From the NCBI GenBank assembly GCA_947494675.1, contig CANLVP010000002.1, positions 496,001 through 560,000 on the forward strand: a DNA stretch of 64,000 bases, in the 5' to 3' direction. Positions 49,644 to 58,297 of this stretch are shown here, one piece after another. The translations under genes and the position numbers were made by a program. How positions within the stretch are numbered: position 1 is the first letter of the stretch; each line of letters begins with the position of its first letter. The notes beneath the pieces are model-generated. The model worked only from the letters and a program-made list of their open reading frames with translations, searched no databases and had not been told where the DNA came from. The DNA is from an uncultured Paracoccaceae bacterium (lineage in GTDB: Bacteria > Pseudomonadota > Alphaproteobacteria > Rhodobacterales > Rhodobacteraceae).

Positions 49644-51458
49644 ATGCGAATAAACATTTTCCATAAACTTCGCCAGCTTTCAGCCGCTTCCGCGCTCACA
49701 CTTGCGGCCACGGCTTTGGGGGCTGAACCGCAACATGGCATAGCTATGTATGGCGACCCCGCCCTGCCACCCGATTTTGTGTCCCTGCCCTATGCAAACG
49801 CGGATGCCCCTAAGGGCGGGCGGATCGTCACAGCCGCCGTGGGCAGCTTTGACAGCATGAACCCCTATATCCAAAAAGGCTCTGTCCATTGGCAGCTGCG
49901 CTTCCTGATCGGCGAAAGCCTGATGGGCCGCACATTGGATGAACCCTTCTCTCTCTACGGAGTTCTGGCCGAGGGGGTCGAGACCGGACCGAATCGCGAA
50001 TGGGTCGAATTCACCCTCAACTCCGCGGCCCGATTCTCTGATGGCTCACCTGTCACCGCAGAAGACGTGATTTGGTCGTTTGAGACGTTGGGCACCCAAG
50101 GCCACGGACGCTACCGCGGCTTCTGGGGCAAAGTCGAAAGCCTGACAGAGGTGCGCCCCGGCGTTGTCCGCTTTGAATTCAACACCGAAGACCGTGAATT
50201 GGCGCTTCTCGCAGGCCTGCGCCCGATCCTGAAAAAGGCGCAATGGGACGGCGTGGATTTTGCCGAAAGCGGGTTGGACATCGTGCCCATCACCTCTTCG
50301 CCTTATGTGATCGACGACTTTGAGGCTGGGCGCTTTATCTCGCTCACCCGCAACCCCGACTATTGGGGCGCCGAGATTCCGTTCCGCAAAGGCACCGCCA
50401 ACCTTGATGAGATCCGGCTGGAATTCTTCGGCGATGAAACCGCCGCCTTTGAGGCGTTCAAAACCGGCATCGTCAACTCCAACCGCGAATTCAACGTGGC
50501 CAAATGGGAAAGCCAATACAACTTCCCCGCCACCGAATCCGGTGAGGTGGTCAAATTCGTCCTGCCGCACCAGCGCCCATCAGGCATGACCGGCTTTGTG
50601 ATGAACACCCGCCGCGACCAGTTCGCCGACTGGCAGGTGCGCGACGCGATGATCCAGGCTTTCAACTTTGAGTTCATCAATGAGGCGATGACCGGCAGCC
50701 AACAGCCGCGCATCACCTCCTACTGGTCCAACTCACCGCTTGGCATGTCCCATGATGCGGCCTCAGGTCGCGTGCTGGAATTCCTTGAACCCTTCGCCGC
50801 CGACCTGACCCCCGGCGCGATCGAAGGCTATTCGCTGCCCGTCAGCGACGGCTCAGAGCGTAACCGCGCCGGCACCGCCAAAGCGCTGGAGATGATGGAG
50901 GCCGCAGGCTATACCATTCAGGACGGCGTGATGGCGGATGCCGATGGCACCCCCTTCACCTTCCAGATATTGCTGCAATCGGGCGCGTCCGAGAACACAG
51001 CTATCGTCGATATGTTCGCCCAAAGCCTTGAGCGGATCGGCGTCACCGTCGACATTCAATCGGTCGACAGCGCCCAGTTCAAGGAACGCACCGACGCCTT
51101 TGACTTCGACATGACCTACTATCGCCGCGGCGTCTCGCTCTCACCGGGCAATGAACAATACGCCTATTACGGCATCGATTCCGCCGACACGCCCGGCTCA
51201 CGCAACCTTATGGGTGTGCAATCCCCCGCCGTGGACGCAATGATCGGCCGCTTGCTGACGTCTGAAAGTCAGGATGACTTCGTGGCCGCTGTCAAAGCAC
51301 TCGACCGGGTACTGACCTCGGGTCGCTATGTGATCCCGATCTACCAATGGAACATCAGCCGTCTGGCCCACGTCAAAGAGCTGAAGTTCCCCGAGCCTCT
51401 GCCGATCTTTGGCGATTGGCCCGGCTGGCAGCCTGACGTCTGGTGGTGGGAAGAGTGA
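49644..51458 (+). CDS. yejA: Family-5 extracellular solute-binding protein (YejA-like)
   Basis: A 604-residue periplasmic binding protein of the peptide/nickel family. A signal peptide (MRINIFHKLRQLSAASALTLAATALGA) is followed by HGIAMYGDPALPPDFVSLPYANADAPKGG, typical of YejA, and SFDSMNPYIQKG. Family blocks are ARFSDGSPVTAEDVIWSFETL and DYWGAEIPFRKGTANLDEIRLEFF. YejA captures oligopeptides for the YejBEF importer. The yejB/E/F genes are not in the window, so it is an orphan here. The ATG at 49644 is preferred to the track start. It overlaps a tiny lipoprotein gene by GTGA. Confidence 0.9.
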   Translation: MRINIFHKLRQLSAASALTLAATALGAEPQHGIAMYGDPALPPDFVSLPYANADAPKGGRIVTAAVGSFDSMNPYIQKGSVHWQLRFLIGESLMGRTLDEPFSLYGVLAEGVETGPNREWVEFTLNSAARFSDGSPVTAEDVIWSFETLGTQGHGRYRGFWGKVESLTEVRPGVVRFEFNTEDRELALLAGLRPILKKAQWDGVDFAESGLDIVPITSSPYVIDDFEAGRFISLTRNPDYWGAEIPFRKGTANLDEIRLEFFGDETAAFEAFKTGIVNSNREFNVAKWESQYNFPATESGEVVKFVLPHQRPSGMTGFVMNTRRDQFADWQVRDAMIQAFNFEFINEAMTGSQQPRITSYWSNSPLGMSHDAASGRVLEFLEPFAADLTPGAIEGYSLPVSDGSERNRAGTAKALEMMEAAGYTIQDGVMADADGTPFTFQILLQSGASENTAIVDMFAQSLERIGVTVDIQSVDSAQFKERTDAFDFDMTYYRRGVSLSPGNEQYAYYGIDSADTPGSRNLMGVQSPAVDAMIGRLLTSESQDDFVAAVKALDRVLTSGRYVIPIYQWNISRLAHVKELKFPEPLPIFGDWPGWQPDVWWWEE

Positions 51459-51580
51459 TCCGCTTTCTTTTGCTGGCGGCGGTCCTCGCCGCCAGCGCCT
51501 GCACACCCGCCCGTGTGGTCGGCAACGCTGCGATCACCAGCGGCCAGGTCGTCCTCGGTGCCGCAGACATGGTCATCTGA
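51455..51580 (+). CDS. 41-residue lipoprotein, missed by the ORF track
   Basis: Starting at the GTG that overlaps the YejA stop (GTGA), the frame encodes 41 residues. MIRFLLLAAVLAASAC is a lipoprotein signal with Cys16, and a short mature peptide TPARVVGNAAITSGQVVLGAADMVI follows. The small size, the lipobox and the Ala/Val-rich tail recall entericidin- or NF-type small lipoproteins common in Rhodobacteraceae, but no function is known. The coupled start strongly supports translation. Confidence 0.68.
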   Translation: MIRFLLLAAVLAASACTPARVVGNAAITSGQVVLGAADMVI

Positions 51581-51592
51581 CCCGCTTTTTGG

Positions 51593-51676
51593 TTCGCAAA
51601 TATCCTCGGGGGAGTTTGAGGGGGCAGACAGCCCCCTCATGAAAGGATCGCGGGCGGCGTAGCCGCTCCTTTTGGT
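51593..51676 (+). repeat. Hairpin-rich intergenic element (possible dispersed repeat)
   Basis: The phrase GCAAATATCCTCGGGGGAG leads into GAGGGGGC-AGACA-GCCCCCTC (51618-51638), then a second imperfect hairpin AAAGGA...GCGGC-GTA-GCCGC-TCCTTT (51642-51672). I recall AAATATCCTCGGGGG followed by a GC hairpin as a recurrent 3'-end element in roseobacter genomes, so it may be a dispersed repeat acting as an RNA stabiliser or terminator. Only one copy is seen here. Confidence 0.45.
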
Positions 51677-51722
51677 TAACCGCTGTCACAATTCCCTTAC
51701 ATTACCGTCATATCCGGACGCC

Positions 51723-52196
51723 ATGAATATACTCGTCCTTTGTACCGGCAACTCTGCCCGCTCCATCCTTCTTGAGGCTATCCTGACCCAACACAGCAAC
51801 GCCAAAATCACCGCCTTCTCGGCTGGCTCCAAACCCGCAGGTCAGGTCCACCCGGAATCACTGGCACTCCTGCAGTCCCGCGGCTTTGACACCACGTCTT
51901 TCCGCTCCAAAAGCTGGGATGAATTTGGCGCACCCGATGCGCCACAAATGGACGCCGTGATCACCGTCTGTGGCTCTGCCGCCGCCGAAGAATGCCCTTA
52001 CTGGCCCGGCGCCCCGGTCCGCGTCCACTGGGGCGTTGATGATCCCGCCGCCGCCCCGCCAGAGGAACAACCCCTCTCCTTTCAAATCGCTTACGATCTG
52101 CTAAATGCAAAAGCGCAGCAGTTCTTGGCGATAGATGCCACCGATCTGCGTGGCCCCGCATTGCAAGCGGCACTGACAAAGGCAGGAGAAATCTGA
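51723..52196 (+). CDS. arsC: Arsenate reductase (low-molecular-weight phosphatase type)
   Basis: A 157-residue LMW-PTP-fold reductase: MNILVLCTGNSARSILLEAIL carries the Cys-x5-Arg-Ser loop at residue 7. AFSAGSKPAGQVHPESLALLQSRGFDTTSFRSKSWDEF and DAVITVCGSAAAEECPYWPG hold the downstream redox Cys residues. It reduces arsenate to arsenite. The start is the ATG at 51723. It overlaps the aquaporin gene by one base, so arsenite made here can leave through that channel. No arsR is adjacent. Confidence 0.9.
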   Translation: MNILVLCTGNSARSILLEAILTQHSNAKITAFSAGSKPAGQVHPESLALLQSRGFDTTSFRSKSWDEFGAPDAPQMDAVITVCGSAAAEECPYWPGAPVRVHWGVDDPAAAPPEEQPLSFQIAYDLLNAKAQQFLAIDATDLRGPALQAALTKAGEI

Positions 52197-52843
52197 TGCA
52201 AAAGCTCTTGGCGGAATGGCTGGGCACCGCGCTCTTGCTGATCGGCGTCGTCGGCTCTGGCATCATGGGTGAGGCGCTGGCAGGCGGCAACACCGCCATC
52301 GCGCTCTTGGCCAATGCTATCGCAACGGGCTGCATTCTCTACGTGATCATCACGACGCTTGGCCCCATCTCTGGCGCGCATTTCAACCCTGTGGTCACCC
52401 TCGCCTTTCTGATCCGCAAGGAAATTGACGCGCCGACTGCGGCCAGCTTTATCACCGTCCAGATCGCCGGGGGCATCATGGGCGTCTGGCTCACCCACCT
52501 GATGTTTGACCTCTCGATCCTGCAATTCTCAACCACGGACCGCACCGGCCTTGGCCAATGGTCGTCAGAGATTTTCGCGACCTTCGGTCTGCTTTTTGTG
52601 ATCTTCGGCGGGATCGCCTCCAAGCCCGACGCCGTGCCAACGCTCGTGGCGCTCTATATCACCGGGGCCTATTGGTTCACCTCGTCCACCAGCTTTGCCA
52701 ATCCGGCGGTGACGATCTCGCGAACCTTCTCGGATACTTTCGCAGGCATCAACCCCACGCACGCGCCGCTCTTCATTGTGATGCAACTGATCGGCCTCGC
52801 CATCGCGGCGGTCATCCTGCCAAAGCTCTTCGCAAAACCGTAG
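52196..52843 (+). CDS. aqpS: Aquaporin-family channel, probable arsenite exit channel
   Basis: A 215-residue MIP protein with six helices and two selectivity motifs: the first is NPV (GAHFNPVVTLAF) and the second NPA (SFANPAVTISR). Coupling to arsC resembles the aqpS-arsC arrangement of Sinorhizobium meliloti, where an aquaglyceroporin releases arsenite. The variant first motif fits this subfamily. The gene could also pass small neutral solutes. Confidence 0.82.
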   Translation: MQKLLAEWLGTALLLIGVVGSGIMGEALAGGNTAIALLANAIATGCILYVIITTLGPISGAHFNPVVTLAFLIRKEIDAPTAASFITVQIAGGIMGVWLTHLMFDLSILQFSTTDRTGLGQWSSEIFATFGLLFVIFGGIASKPDAVPTLVALYITGAYWFTSSTSFANPAVTISRTFSDTFAGINPTHAPLFIVMQLIGLAIAAVILPKLFAKP

Positions 52844-52851
52844 GCCGGGCT

Positions 52852-53475
52852 TCAAACCAGCGCCGTCACCCACAGGATCGTCGCGTCCTCTGGGCTGACC
52901 GACACGACGTTATGGCCCATGGTCCCATCGTAATAGGCGCTGTCACCACGGCTCATCTCAACCGGTTCATAGAACTCGGTATAAAGCCGCACGGTCCCGG
53001 TGAGCACATACAAGAACTCTTCGCCGTCATGGCGGACCCAACCGTCAAAGTCCTCCATCCGCCGCGCCCGAATCCGCGCCCGATAGGGCAGCATTTTCTT
53101 TTGCGTCAGCGTCTCTGCCAGCAGGTCATGCTCATAGGTCGCCGTCACATGGCGCACCGGCTCATCCCGCCGTGTCATCACCATGCGCCCGGTCACTTGC
53201 CCCTTGCTAGGCGGCGTAAAGAGCTGCGGGATCGAAATCGACAACCCCTCCGCCAGCTTTTTCAGCGCATCATAGGTGGGTGACATCTGCCCGTTTTCGA
53301 TCTTGGACAGGGTTGATCGCGCAAGCCCCGCCTTTTGGGCCGCCTGTTCCAACGTCCAGTCGCGATCCTTGCGCAGCGCCCGCACGCGCGCGCCCAGATC
53401 AACGGGCGCGGCGGTGGCGTTCTCACCATTGTCACGCGCGACGCGGATCAGGGATTTGGGGTCAGTCTCAGCCAT
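52852..53475 (-). CDS. XRE-family regulator with cupin domain
   Basis: A 207-residue two-domain regulator. The HTH (about 25-85) is GARVRALRKDRDWTLEQAAQKAGLARSTLSKIENGQMSPTYDALKKLAEGL. The C-terminal cupin (about 125-205) has WVRHDGEEFLYVLTGTVRLYTEFYEPVEMSRGDSAYYDGTMGHNVVSV with the GxEFxYVLxG motif. Such proteins sense a small metabolite through the cupin. It is divergent from the acyl-CoA synthetase gene 64 bases away, which it may control. Confidence 0.9.
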   Translation of the reverse strand: MAETDPKSLIRVARDNGENATAAPVDLGARVRALRKDRDWTLEQAAQKAGLARSTLSKIENGQMSPTYDALKKLAEGLSISIPQLFTPPSKGQVTGRMVMTRRDEPVRHVTATYEHDLLAETLTQKKMLPYRARIRARRMEDFDGWVRHDGEEFLYVLTGTVRLYTEFYEPVEMSRGDSAYYDGTMGHNVVSVSPEDATILWVTALV

Positions 53476-53539
53476 GGGGGTGAATACCCGGCTTTCGTGC
53501 TCTCTTGCAACCGTCCCGCCACCGCACTAGCGAAGGGGC

Positions 53540-54994
53540 ATGACCACCCCGTTTAATATGGCCGCCCATGTGCTGCGTCAGGCCAAGGCCCGCGCCGACC
53601 ACCCGGCGCTGGTGCTGTTAGCGGACACGCCCCGAAGCTACAGCTACGCCGACCTGAGTGCCGCCGTCTTGGGCACAGCGACCGGCTTCTTGCAAATGGG
53701 CCTGCACCCCGGCGACCGGGTGCTGATGCGCCTTGGTAATACGCCAGACTTCCCGATCTGCTATCTGGCCTGCATCGCCGTCGGGCTGATCCCCGTGCCA
53801 ACCTCCGCCCAGCTCACAGGGCCCGAAGTCACCAAGATTGCGGCGCAAATCAACCCGGCCTGCATCATCCACGCAGACCCCCTTGCTCTGCCCGACCATG
53901 CCTGCCCCGTGATCCCCGCCGCAACTGTCCACAACTGGCAAAGTCTGCCACCCGCCGCCTTCGCCATGGGCGATCCCAACCGCCCCGCCTACATCATTTT
54001 CACCTCTGGCACCTCCGGCCAGCCCCGCGCCGTGGTCCACGCCCACCGCGCCATCCTCGCTCGGCAAATGATGTGGGACGGCTGGTATGGGCTGCGCGAG
54101 GATGACCGCCTGCTGCACGCCGGGGCCTTCAACTGGACCTATACACTTGGCACCGGGCTGATGGACCCTTGGGCTATGGGGGCGACGGCCCTTATCCCCG
54201 GACCAGACCAAACCGACCTGCCCGCACTCCTCGCGGAACACAAAGCCACGATCTTTGCGGCCGCCCCCGGCGTTTACCGCCGTCTTTTGCGCCACGATCT
54301 GCCCGCCATGCCCCACCTACGCCATGGGCTTTCTGCCGGTGAAAAACTCCCCGAGACCCTGCGCGAGGTCTGGACCGCCAAAACCGGCACCCCGGTGCAC
54401 GAGGCCTACGGCATGTCGGAATGTTCGACCTTCATCTCTGGCAGCCCCGTCCACCCGGCACCGCCGCAAACGCTGGGCTACCCGCAACCCGGTCGCCGCG
54501 TGCAACTGATGCCGGGTACCGGCGTGATCGCCGTGCACAAATCCGACCCCGGCCTGATGCTCGGCTACCTTGACCAACCAAAGGCGACGGCCGCGAAATT
54601 CGACGGCGATTGGTTCCTCACCGGTGACATCGGCACCCAAACCCCAGACGGCGCCATCGCCTATGCAGGCCGCGCTGACGATATGATGAACGCGGGCGGC
54701 ACCCGTGTCAGCCCCATCGAAGTGGAAGAGGCGCTCAGCCCCCACACCGACATCAAGGACATCGCCGCCGCCGAAGTCCGCCTGAACCCCAGTCTTTCTC
54801 TCATTGCGGCCTTTTATGTCGCGGACAAAGTGATAGATGAGGATCAACTGACCGCTTTTGCCGCCGCCCGACTGGCGACCTATAAAGTGCCGCGACTATG
54901 GGTGCGCGTTGATGCCCTGCCACGCGGAACCAACAACAAATTGCTGCGCAAGGTGCTGCGCCAGAACTGGGAAGCCGACTATGGTCAAACTTGA
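53540..54994 (+). CDS. AMP-dependent acyl-CoA synthetase/ligase
   Basis: A 484-residue class-I adenylate-forming enzyme: P-loop AYIIFTSGTSGQPRAVVHAHRA, EAYGMSECSTF (A5), GDWFLTGDIGTQTPDGAIAYAGRADDMMNAGGTRVSPIEVEEAL (A7/A8) and catalytic Lys region LPRGTNNKLLRKVLRQ. It activates a carboxylic acid as acyl-CoA. It is shorter than typical long-chain ligases, suggesting a short-chain, aromatic or acetoacetate-like substrate. It overlaps the DsbA-like gene by 14 bases and faces the XRE-cupin gene. Confidence 0.9.
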   Translation: MTTPFNMAAHVLRQAKARADHPALVLLADTPRSYSYADLSAAVLGTATGFLQMGLHPGDRVLMRLGNTPDFPICYLACIAVGLIPVPTSAQLTGPEVTKIAAQINPACIIHADPLALPDHACPVIPAATVHNWQSLPPAAFAMGDPNRPAYIIFTSGTSGQPRAVVHAHRAILARQMMWDGWYGLREDDRLLHAGAFNWTYTLGTGLMDPWAMGATALIPGPDQTDLPALLAEHKATIFAAAPGVYRRLLRHDLPAMPHLRHGLSAGEKLPETLREVWTAKTGTPVHEAYGMSECSTFISGSPVHPAPPQTLGYPQPGRRVQLMPGTGVIAVHKSDPGLMLGYLDQPKATAAKFDGDWFLTGDIGTQTPDGAIAYAGRADDMMNAGGTRVSPIEVEEALSPHTDIKDIAAAEVRLNPSLSLIAAFYVADKVIDEDQLTAFAAARLATYKVPRLWVRVDALPRGTNNKLLRKVLRQNWEADYGQT

Positions 54995-55625
54995 CATCAT
55001 TTCTGATCCGATCTGCCCGTGGTGCTACATCGGCAAGACCAATCTGGATAAGGCGCTGGCACAGGTCCCCGACCACCCCTTTGTGATCGAATGGCACCCG
55101 TTCCAGCTGAACCCCGACATGCCCGCCGGTGGCATGGACCGCCGCGCCTATCTGGAAGGCAAGTTTGGCGGCAAAGAAGGCGCCGTCAAAGCCTATGCGC
55201 CCGTGGTCGAACACGCCGCCAACTCTGGCGCGCTGATCAACTTTGAGGCCATCAAGAAAACGCCCAACACCCTCGACGCACACCGCCTGATCCACTGGGC
55301 CGGGATTGAGCAGCGCCAGATCTATGTCGTCGACCTGCTCTTCAAAGCCTACTTTGTCGAAGGTCGCGACATTGGCGATCACGAGGTGCTGGCCGATATC
55401 GCCGACACCGCTGAGATGGACGCGGCCACCGTCACGCGCCTGCTCTCGACAGATTCTGACCTTGAGGATATCCGCAAACGCGACGCTCATAGCCGCGAAA
55501 TGGGTGTGAATTCCGTCCCCACATTTGTGGTGGCGCAGCAGCACGCCGTCCCCGGTGCGCAACCGCCAGAGATGTGGGTGCAAGTCATCGCAGACATCCA
55601 AAAACAACTGGACGCGGCGGAGTGA
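54981..55625 (+). CDS. DsbA-family oxidoreductase (FrnE-like)
   Basis: A 214-residue thioredoxin-fold protein: VKLDIISDPICPWCYIGKTNLDKAL carries CPWC, the FrnE/HCCA-type active site. VNSVPTFVVAQQHAVPGAQPPEMW is the typical cis-Pro and closing segment. It has no signal peptide, so it acts in the cytoplasm, perhaps as an isomerase or in polyketide or aromatic metabolism. The correct ATG is 54981; the track start 54858 is inside the synthetase gene. It overlaps the MFS gene by GTGA. Confidence 0.88.
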   Translation: MVKLDIISDPICPWCYIGKTNLDKALAQVPDHPFVIEWHPFQLNPDMPAGGMDRRAYLEGKFGGKEGAVKAYAPVVEHAANSGALINFEAIKKTPNTLDAHRLIHWAGIEQRQIYVVDLLFKAYFVEGRDIGDHEVLADIADTAEMDAATVTRLLSTDSDLEDIRKRDAHSREMGVNSVPTFVVAQQHAVPGAQPPEMWVQVIADIQKQLDAAE

Positions 55626-56830
55626 CACCACCCACCGCACGCCTGCACCAGACCGAATTTATCGCGCTGATGGCGATGCTGGCGGCCACAATCGCATTTT
55701 CCATCGATGCGATGCTGCCCGCCCTGCCCGAGATCGCGGCAGAGCTTTCGCCGCTGGATCGCAACCGCGCGCAGCTCATCATCACCAGCTTTGTGTTGGG
55801 CATGGGGCTGGGCACCTTTGTCACCGGGCCGCTGGCGGATGCCTATGGGCGCAAACCCATCATTGTCGGCGGCGCGGCGCTTTATTGCCTCGCGTCACTG
55901 GTGGCTTGGGCCGCCCAAAGTCTTGAGGTGATGCTGGCCGCCCGCGTGATCCAGGGCCTTGGGGCCGCAGGCCCCCGCGTGGCGACCATGGCGATGATCC
56001 GCGACCTCTATTCCGGCCCAAACATGGCGCGCATCCTGTCCTTTGTGATGGTGGTCTTTTCGCTCGTGCCCGCACTTGCGCCCACTATGGGCCACTACAT
56101 CATCCTCGGCTTCGGCTGGCGGGCGATCTTTTTGACCTTCGTGGTCTTTTCACTGGCAACCGTGACGTGGCTCTTGCTGCGCCAGCCGGAAACACTCGCC
56201 CCCGAACACCGCCGCCCGATGAATGTCAAAGCGCTGCTCTCGGCTGCGAAAGAAGTGCTGACCCACCCGACAACACGGCTGACAATCCTGATCCAGACCC
56301 TGACATTCGCGATGCTCTTTACCGCGCTATCGTCCACGCAACAGGTGTTTGACACCACATTCGGCCAAGGCCACGTCTTTCACTTCTGGTTCGGCGGCAT
56401 CGCCATCTTTGCGACCACGGGCAGCCTTTTGAACGCGCGTCTCGTCGGACGTCTCGGCATGCGCGCCATCATCCGCGCGATGTTCCTTGCGCAAATCGGG
56501 ATTAGCTGCCTGATGATCTTGATCACGCTGGTTGGCGGCCCCTACTGGCTCACCTTTGGCATTTACGTGATCTGGACCACAGCGGGTTTCTACCAAGCCG
56601 GTCTGACCATCGGCAACCTCAACGCCCTCGGCATGGAACCCATGCCGCATATCGCGGGCATGGCCGCCTCCCTCATGGCCGCCGTCGCAACAGTCGGAGC
56701 CGTCATCATCGCCGTGCCCATCGGCCTCGCGTTCAACGGCACCCCCATCCCCATCGGCATCGGCGTACTGGTCTGCGCCGTCCTGGCGTTCTGGTTCACG
56801 ACAAAAATCAAACGACCGGGTGAGACCTAG
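55622..56830 (+). CDS. MFS transporter, Bcr/CflA drug-efflux type
   Basis: A 402-residue twelve-helix transporter. LMAMLAATIAFSIDAMLPALPEIAAEL is the Bcr/CflA opening. GPLADAYGRKPIIVGGAALYCLASLVAWAAQSLEVMLAARVIQGLGAAGPRVATMAMIRDLYSGPNMARILS carries motif A and the RxxQGxG motif C. The GTG at 55622, overlapping the FrnE-like stop, is preferred to the track start. It is the end of the three-gene unit after the synthetase. It probably exports a small hydrophobic compound. Confidence 0.88.
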   Translation: MTPPTARLHQTEFIALMAMLAATIAFSIDAMLPALPEIAAELSPLDRNRAQLIITSFVLGMGLGTFVTGPLADAYGRKPIIVGGAALYCLASLVAWAAQSLEVMLAARVIQGLGAAGPRVATMAMIRDLYSGPNMARILSFVMVVFSLVPALAPTMGHYIILGFGWRAIFLTFVVFSLATVTWLLLRQPETLAPEHRRPMNVKALLSAAKEVLTHPTTRLTILIQTLTFAMLFTALSSTQQVFDTTFGQGHVFHFWFGGIAIFATTGSLLNARLVGRLGMRAIIRAMFLAQIGISCLMILITLVGGPYWLTFGIYVIWTTAGFYQAGLTIGNLNALGMEPMPHIAGMAASLMAAVATVGAVIIAVPIGLAFNGTPIPIGIGVLVCAVLAFWFTTKIKRPGET

Positions 56831-57097
56831 GACACCTGCCGCCTTAGACTGGATCGGCCAACACTTAGATTGAGCCCAAACCAAATCTCAGGTCGAAACG
56901 CAGCGTCTGTCGAGAATGGCGGAAACCGGAAATTGGCGACGCCTGCCCCTTGATGAAGGCTGAACGAAACAACCCGTCACTACCTTTCGTCCTTTTCGAA
57001 AAGCCTGAAGAAAGTTCAGGAGACTTCCTATTTGGACATGCTGAAACGTTGCAGTATTGTTTACCGAGGTGAAACCCTTTGAGTGATGTGGGACCTT

Positions 57098-57724
57098 ATG
57101 GTGCTAAGAAAGTTATGTTTACCGCTTTTGCTTGGTCCCTTGCCTGCGCTTGCTGACATCTCTGACGAGGCAAATGCTTGTATCGATGAACTGAATTCCC
57201 GCTTCGGGAATTTGGGTGGAGAGGTTCTAGACCAGGAGTTCAGCGAAGCCGCAATCATGGTGCGCCTGCGCGATGGCAACGGCATCGAGTATGAGTGCAT
57301 TGTCTGGTCGGGACCAGAGGTGGCTGATCTAAGGCCCGTCGGCAGCAAAGGCGAAACAGCGGACGATGGTGGTGGCGCGATGGACGAGGCTGCAGCCTTT
57401 ACAGATACCGTGTCCGGCGAGCGGCGGGTAGAGTTCGCCGCAGGGACAAGCGGCACAGCCATAAGCGGTACGCTTCGACCCGGAACATCAGTACGTTACA
57501 TCCTTGGTGCCAGTGATGGGCAGTTTCTGAATGTGGATGTCGGATCACGCGGCGGAGCGCTTGACTACGAGATATTCAATCCTGACGGTACGTTACTTTT
57601 AGAACTGATCTCCTCTGACAGGCCGTTCAGGGGACAACTCTGGCAATCAGGCGATCACGTGGTCGAGGTTGCCAACGCTGGAGCGCAGCCGGTGACTTTC
57701 GATATTGGTATTGGTATCGAATAG
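57098..57724 (+). CDS. Unrecognised secreted protein
   Basis: A 208-residue protein with a signal peptide (MVLRKLCLPLLLGPLPALA) and a mature part I do not recognise. It begins DISDEANACIDELNSRFGNLGGEVLDQEFSEAAIMVRLRDGNGIEYECIVWSGPEVADL. The second half has a beta-rich C-terminal domain with RRVEFAAGTSGTAISGTLRPGTSVRYILGASDGQFLNVDV and QLWQSGDHVVEVANAGAQPVTFDIGIGI, resembling a pre-peptidase C-terminal-like fold. I chose the ATG at 57098 for the signal peptide; 57083 and 57086 are alternatives. It pairs with the small lipoprotein that follows. The 267 bases before it show no gene. Confidence 0.7.
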   Translation: MVLRKLCLPLLLGPLPALADISDEANACIDELNSRFGNLGGEVLDQEFSEAAIMVRLRDGNGIEYECIVWSGPEVADLRPVGSKGETADDGGGAMDEAAAFTDTVSGERRVEFAAGTSGTAISGTLRPGTSVRYILGASDGQFLNVDVGSRGGALDYEIFNPDGTLLLELISSDRPFRGQLWQSGDHVVEVANAGAQPVTFDIGIGIE

Positions 57725-57753
57725 CCCAGCCAATCTAAGGACACGAAACAAAC

Positions 57754-58056
57754 ATGAAGTATTTTGCACAGTTGCCAGCCGTCCTTGCAGCCCTAAGCCT
57801 CGCTGCATGTGATGCTGCCAGCCCATCGACCGAACCCGGTCAACCTACTGTTGGCAGCTCAGCGGACCTGTCTGCGTTTGAGGGTGCACGTGCTGGCCAA
57901 GCGGAGATGGGCATTCAGAACCTTGGCTTTGAACTAATCCGTTCCGAGGGTCTTACCTCATTCTGGTTCAACCGAGAAACTGGAGCATGTGCACGGATAA
58001 CGACAGGGAATGGTCGCTACTCCGACGTCACTATGTTGCCAGCGCAGGAGTGCTGA
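57754..58056 (+). CDS. Unrecognised small lipoprotein
   Basis: A 100-residue protein with lipoprotein signal (LPAVLAALSLAAC, Cys at 19) and a Ser/Pro linker. A compact domain follows: FEGARAGQAEMGIQNLGFELIRSEGLTSFWFNRETGACARITTGNGRYSDVTMLPAQEC. The pattern LGFxxxRxxxLTxFWxNxxTGxCxxIxTxxGRYxxV is a recognisable small-domain repeat in other proteobacterial proteins, but I cannot name a function. It is 29 bases after the preceding gene and likely co-transcribed. The 241 bases that follow hold no convincing gene. Confidence 0.72.
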   Translation: MKYFAQLPAVLAALSLAACDAASPSTEPGQPTVGSSADLSAFEGARAGQAEMGIQNLGFELIRSEGLTSFWFNRETGACARITTGNGRYSDVTMLPAQEC

Positions 58057-58297
58057 GAGAATAGGTTCATGCAATTGCGTCAGGTTTTTTGATTGGTGGT
58101 CGTAGTGCGTCTTGCGCAGCTTGTGATGGTTAGAGAACCGTTCGAAAGGTCAAAGGTCCCTGACCTTCCAGCCAGTTGTCTTTGTCATTATGCTGATACG
58201 GCCATCTGCCTGCACGCTGAAATCCAAAGGCCGACCGGATTGAAGCGCGAAGGCGGACTTTGCCGCATCTGGATCAGGCAGCGTTGTCCGCAAAGCC

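Noticed and set aside
49481-49741. 86-residue minus-strand ORF antisense to the yejA start
   Set aside because: Composition is not protein-like, it crosses the signal-peptide region of yejA, and the candidate sRNA promoter and terminator explain the region better.
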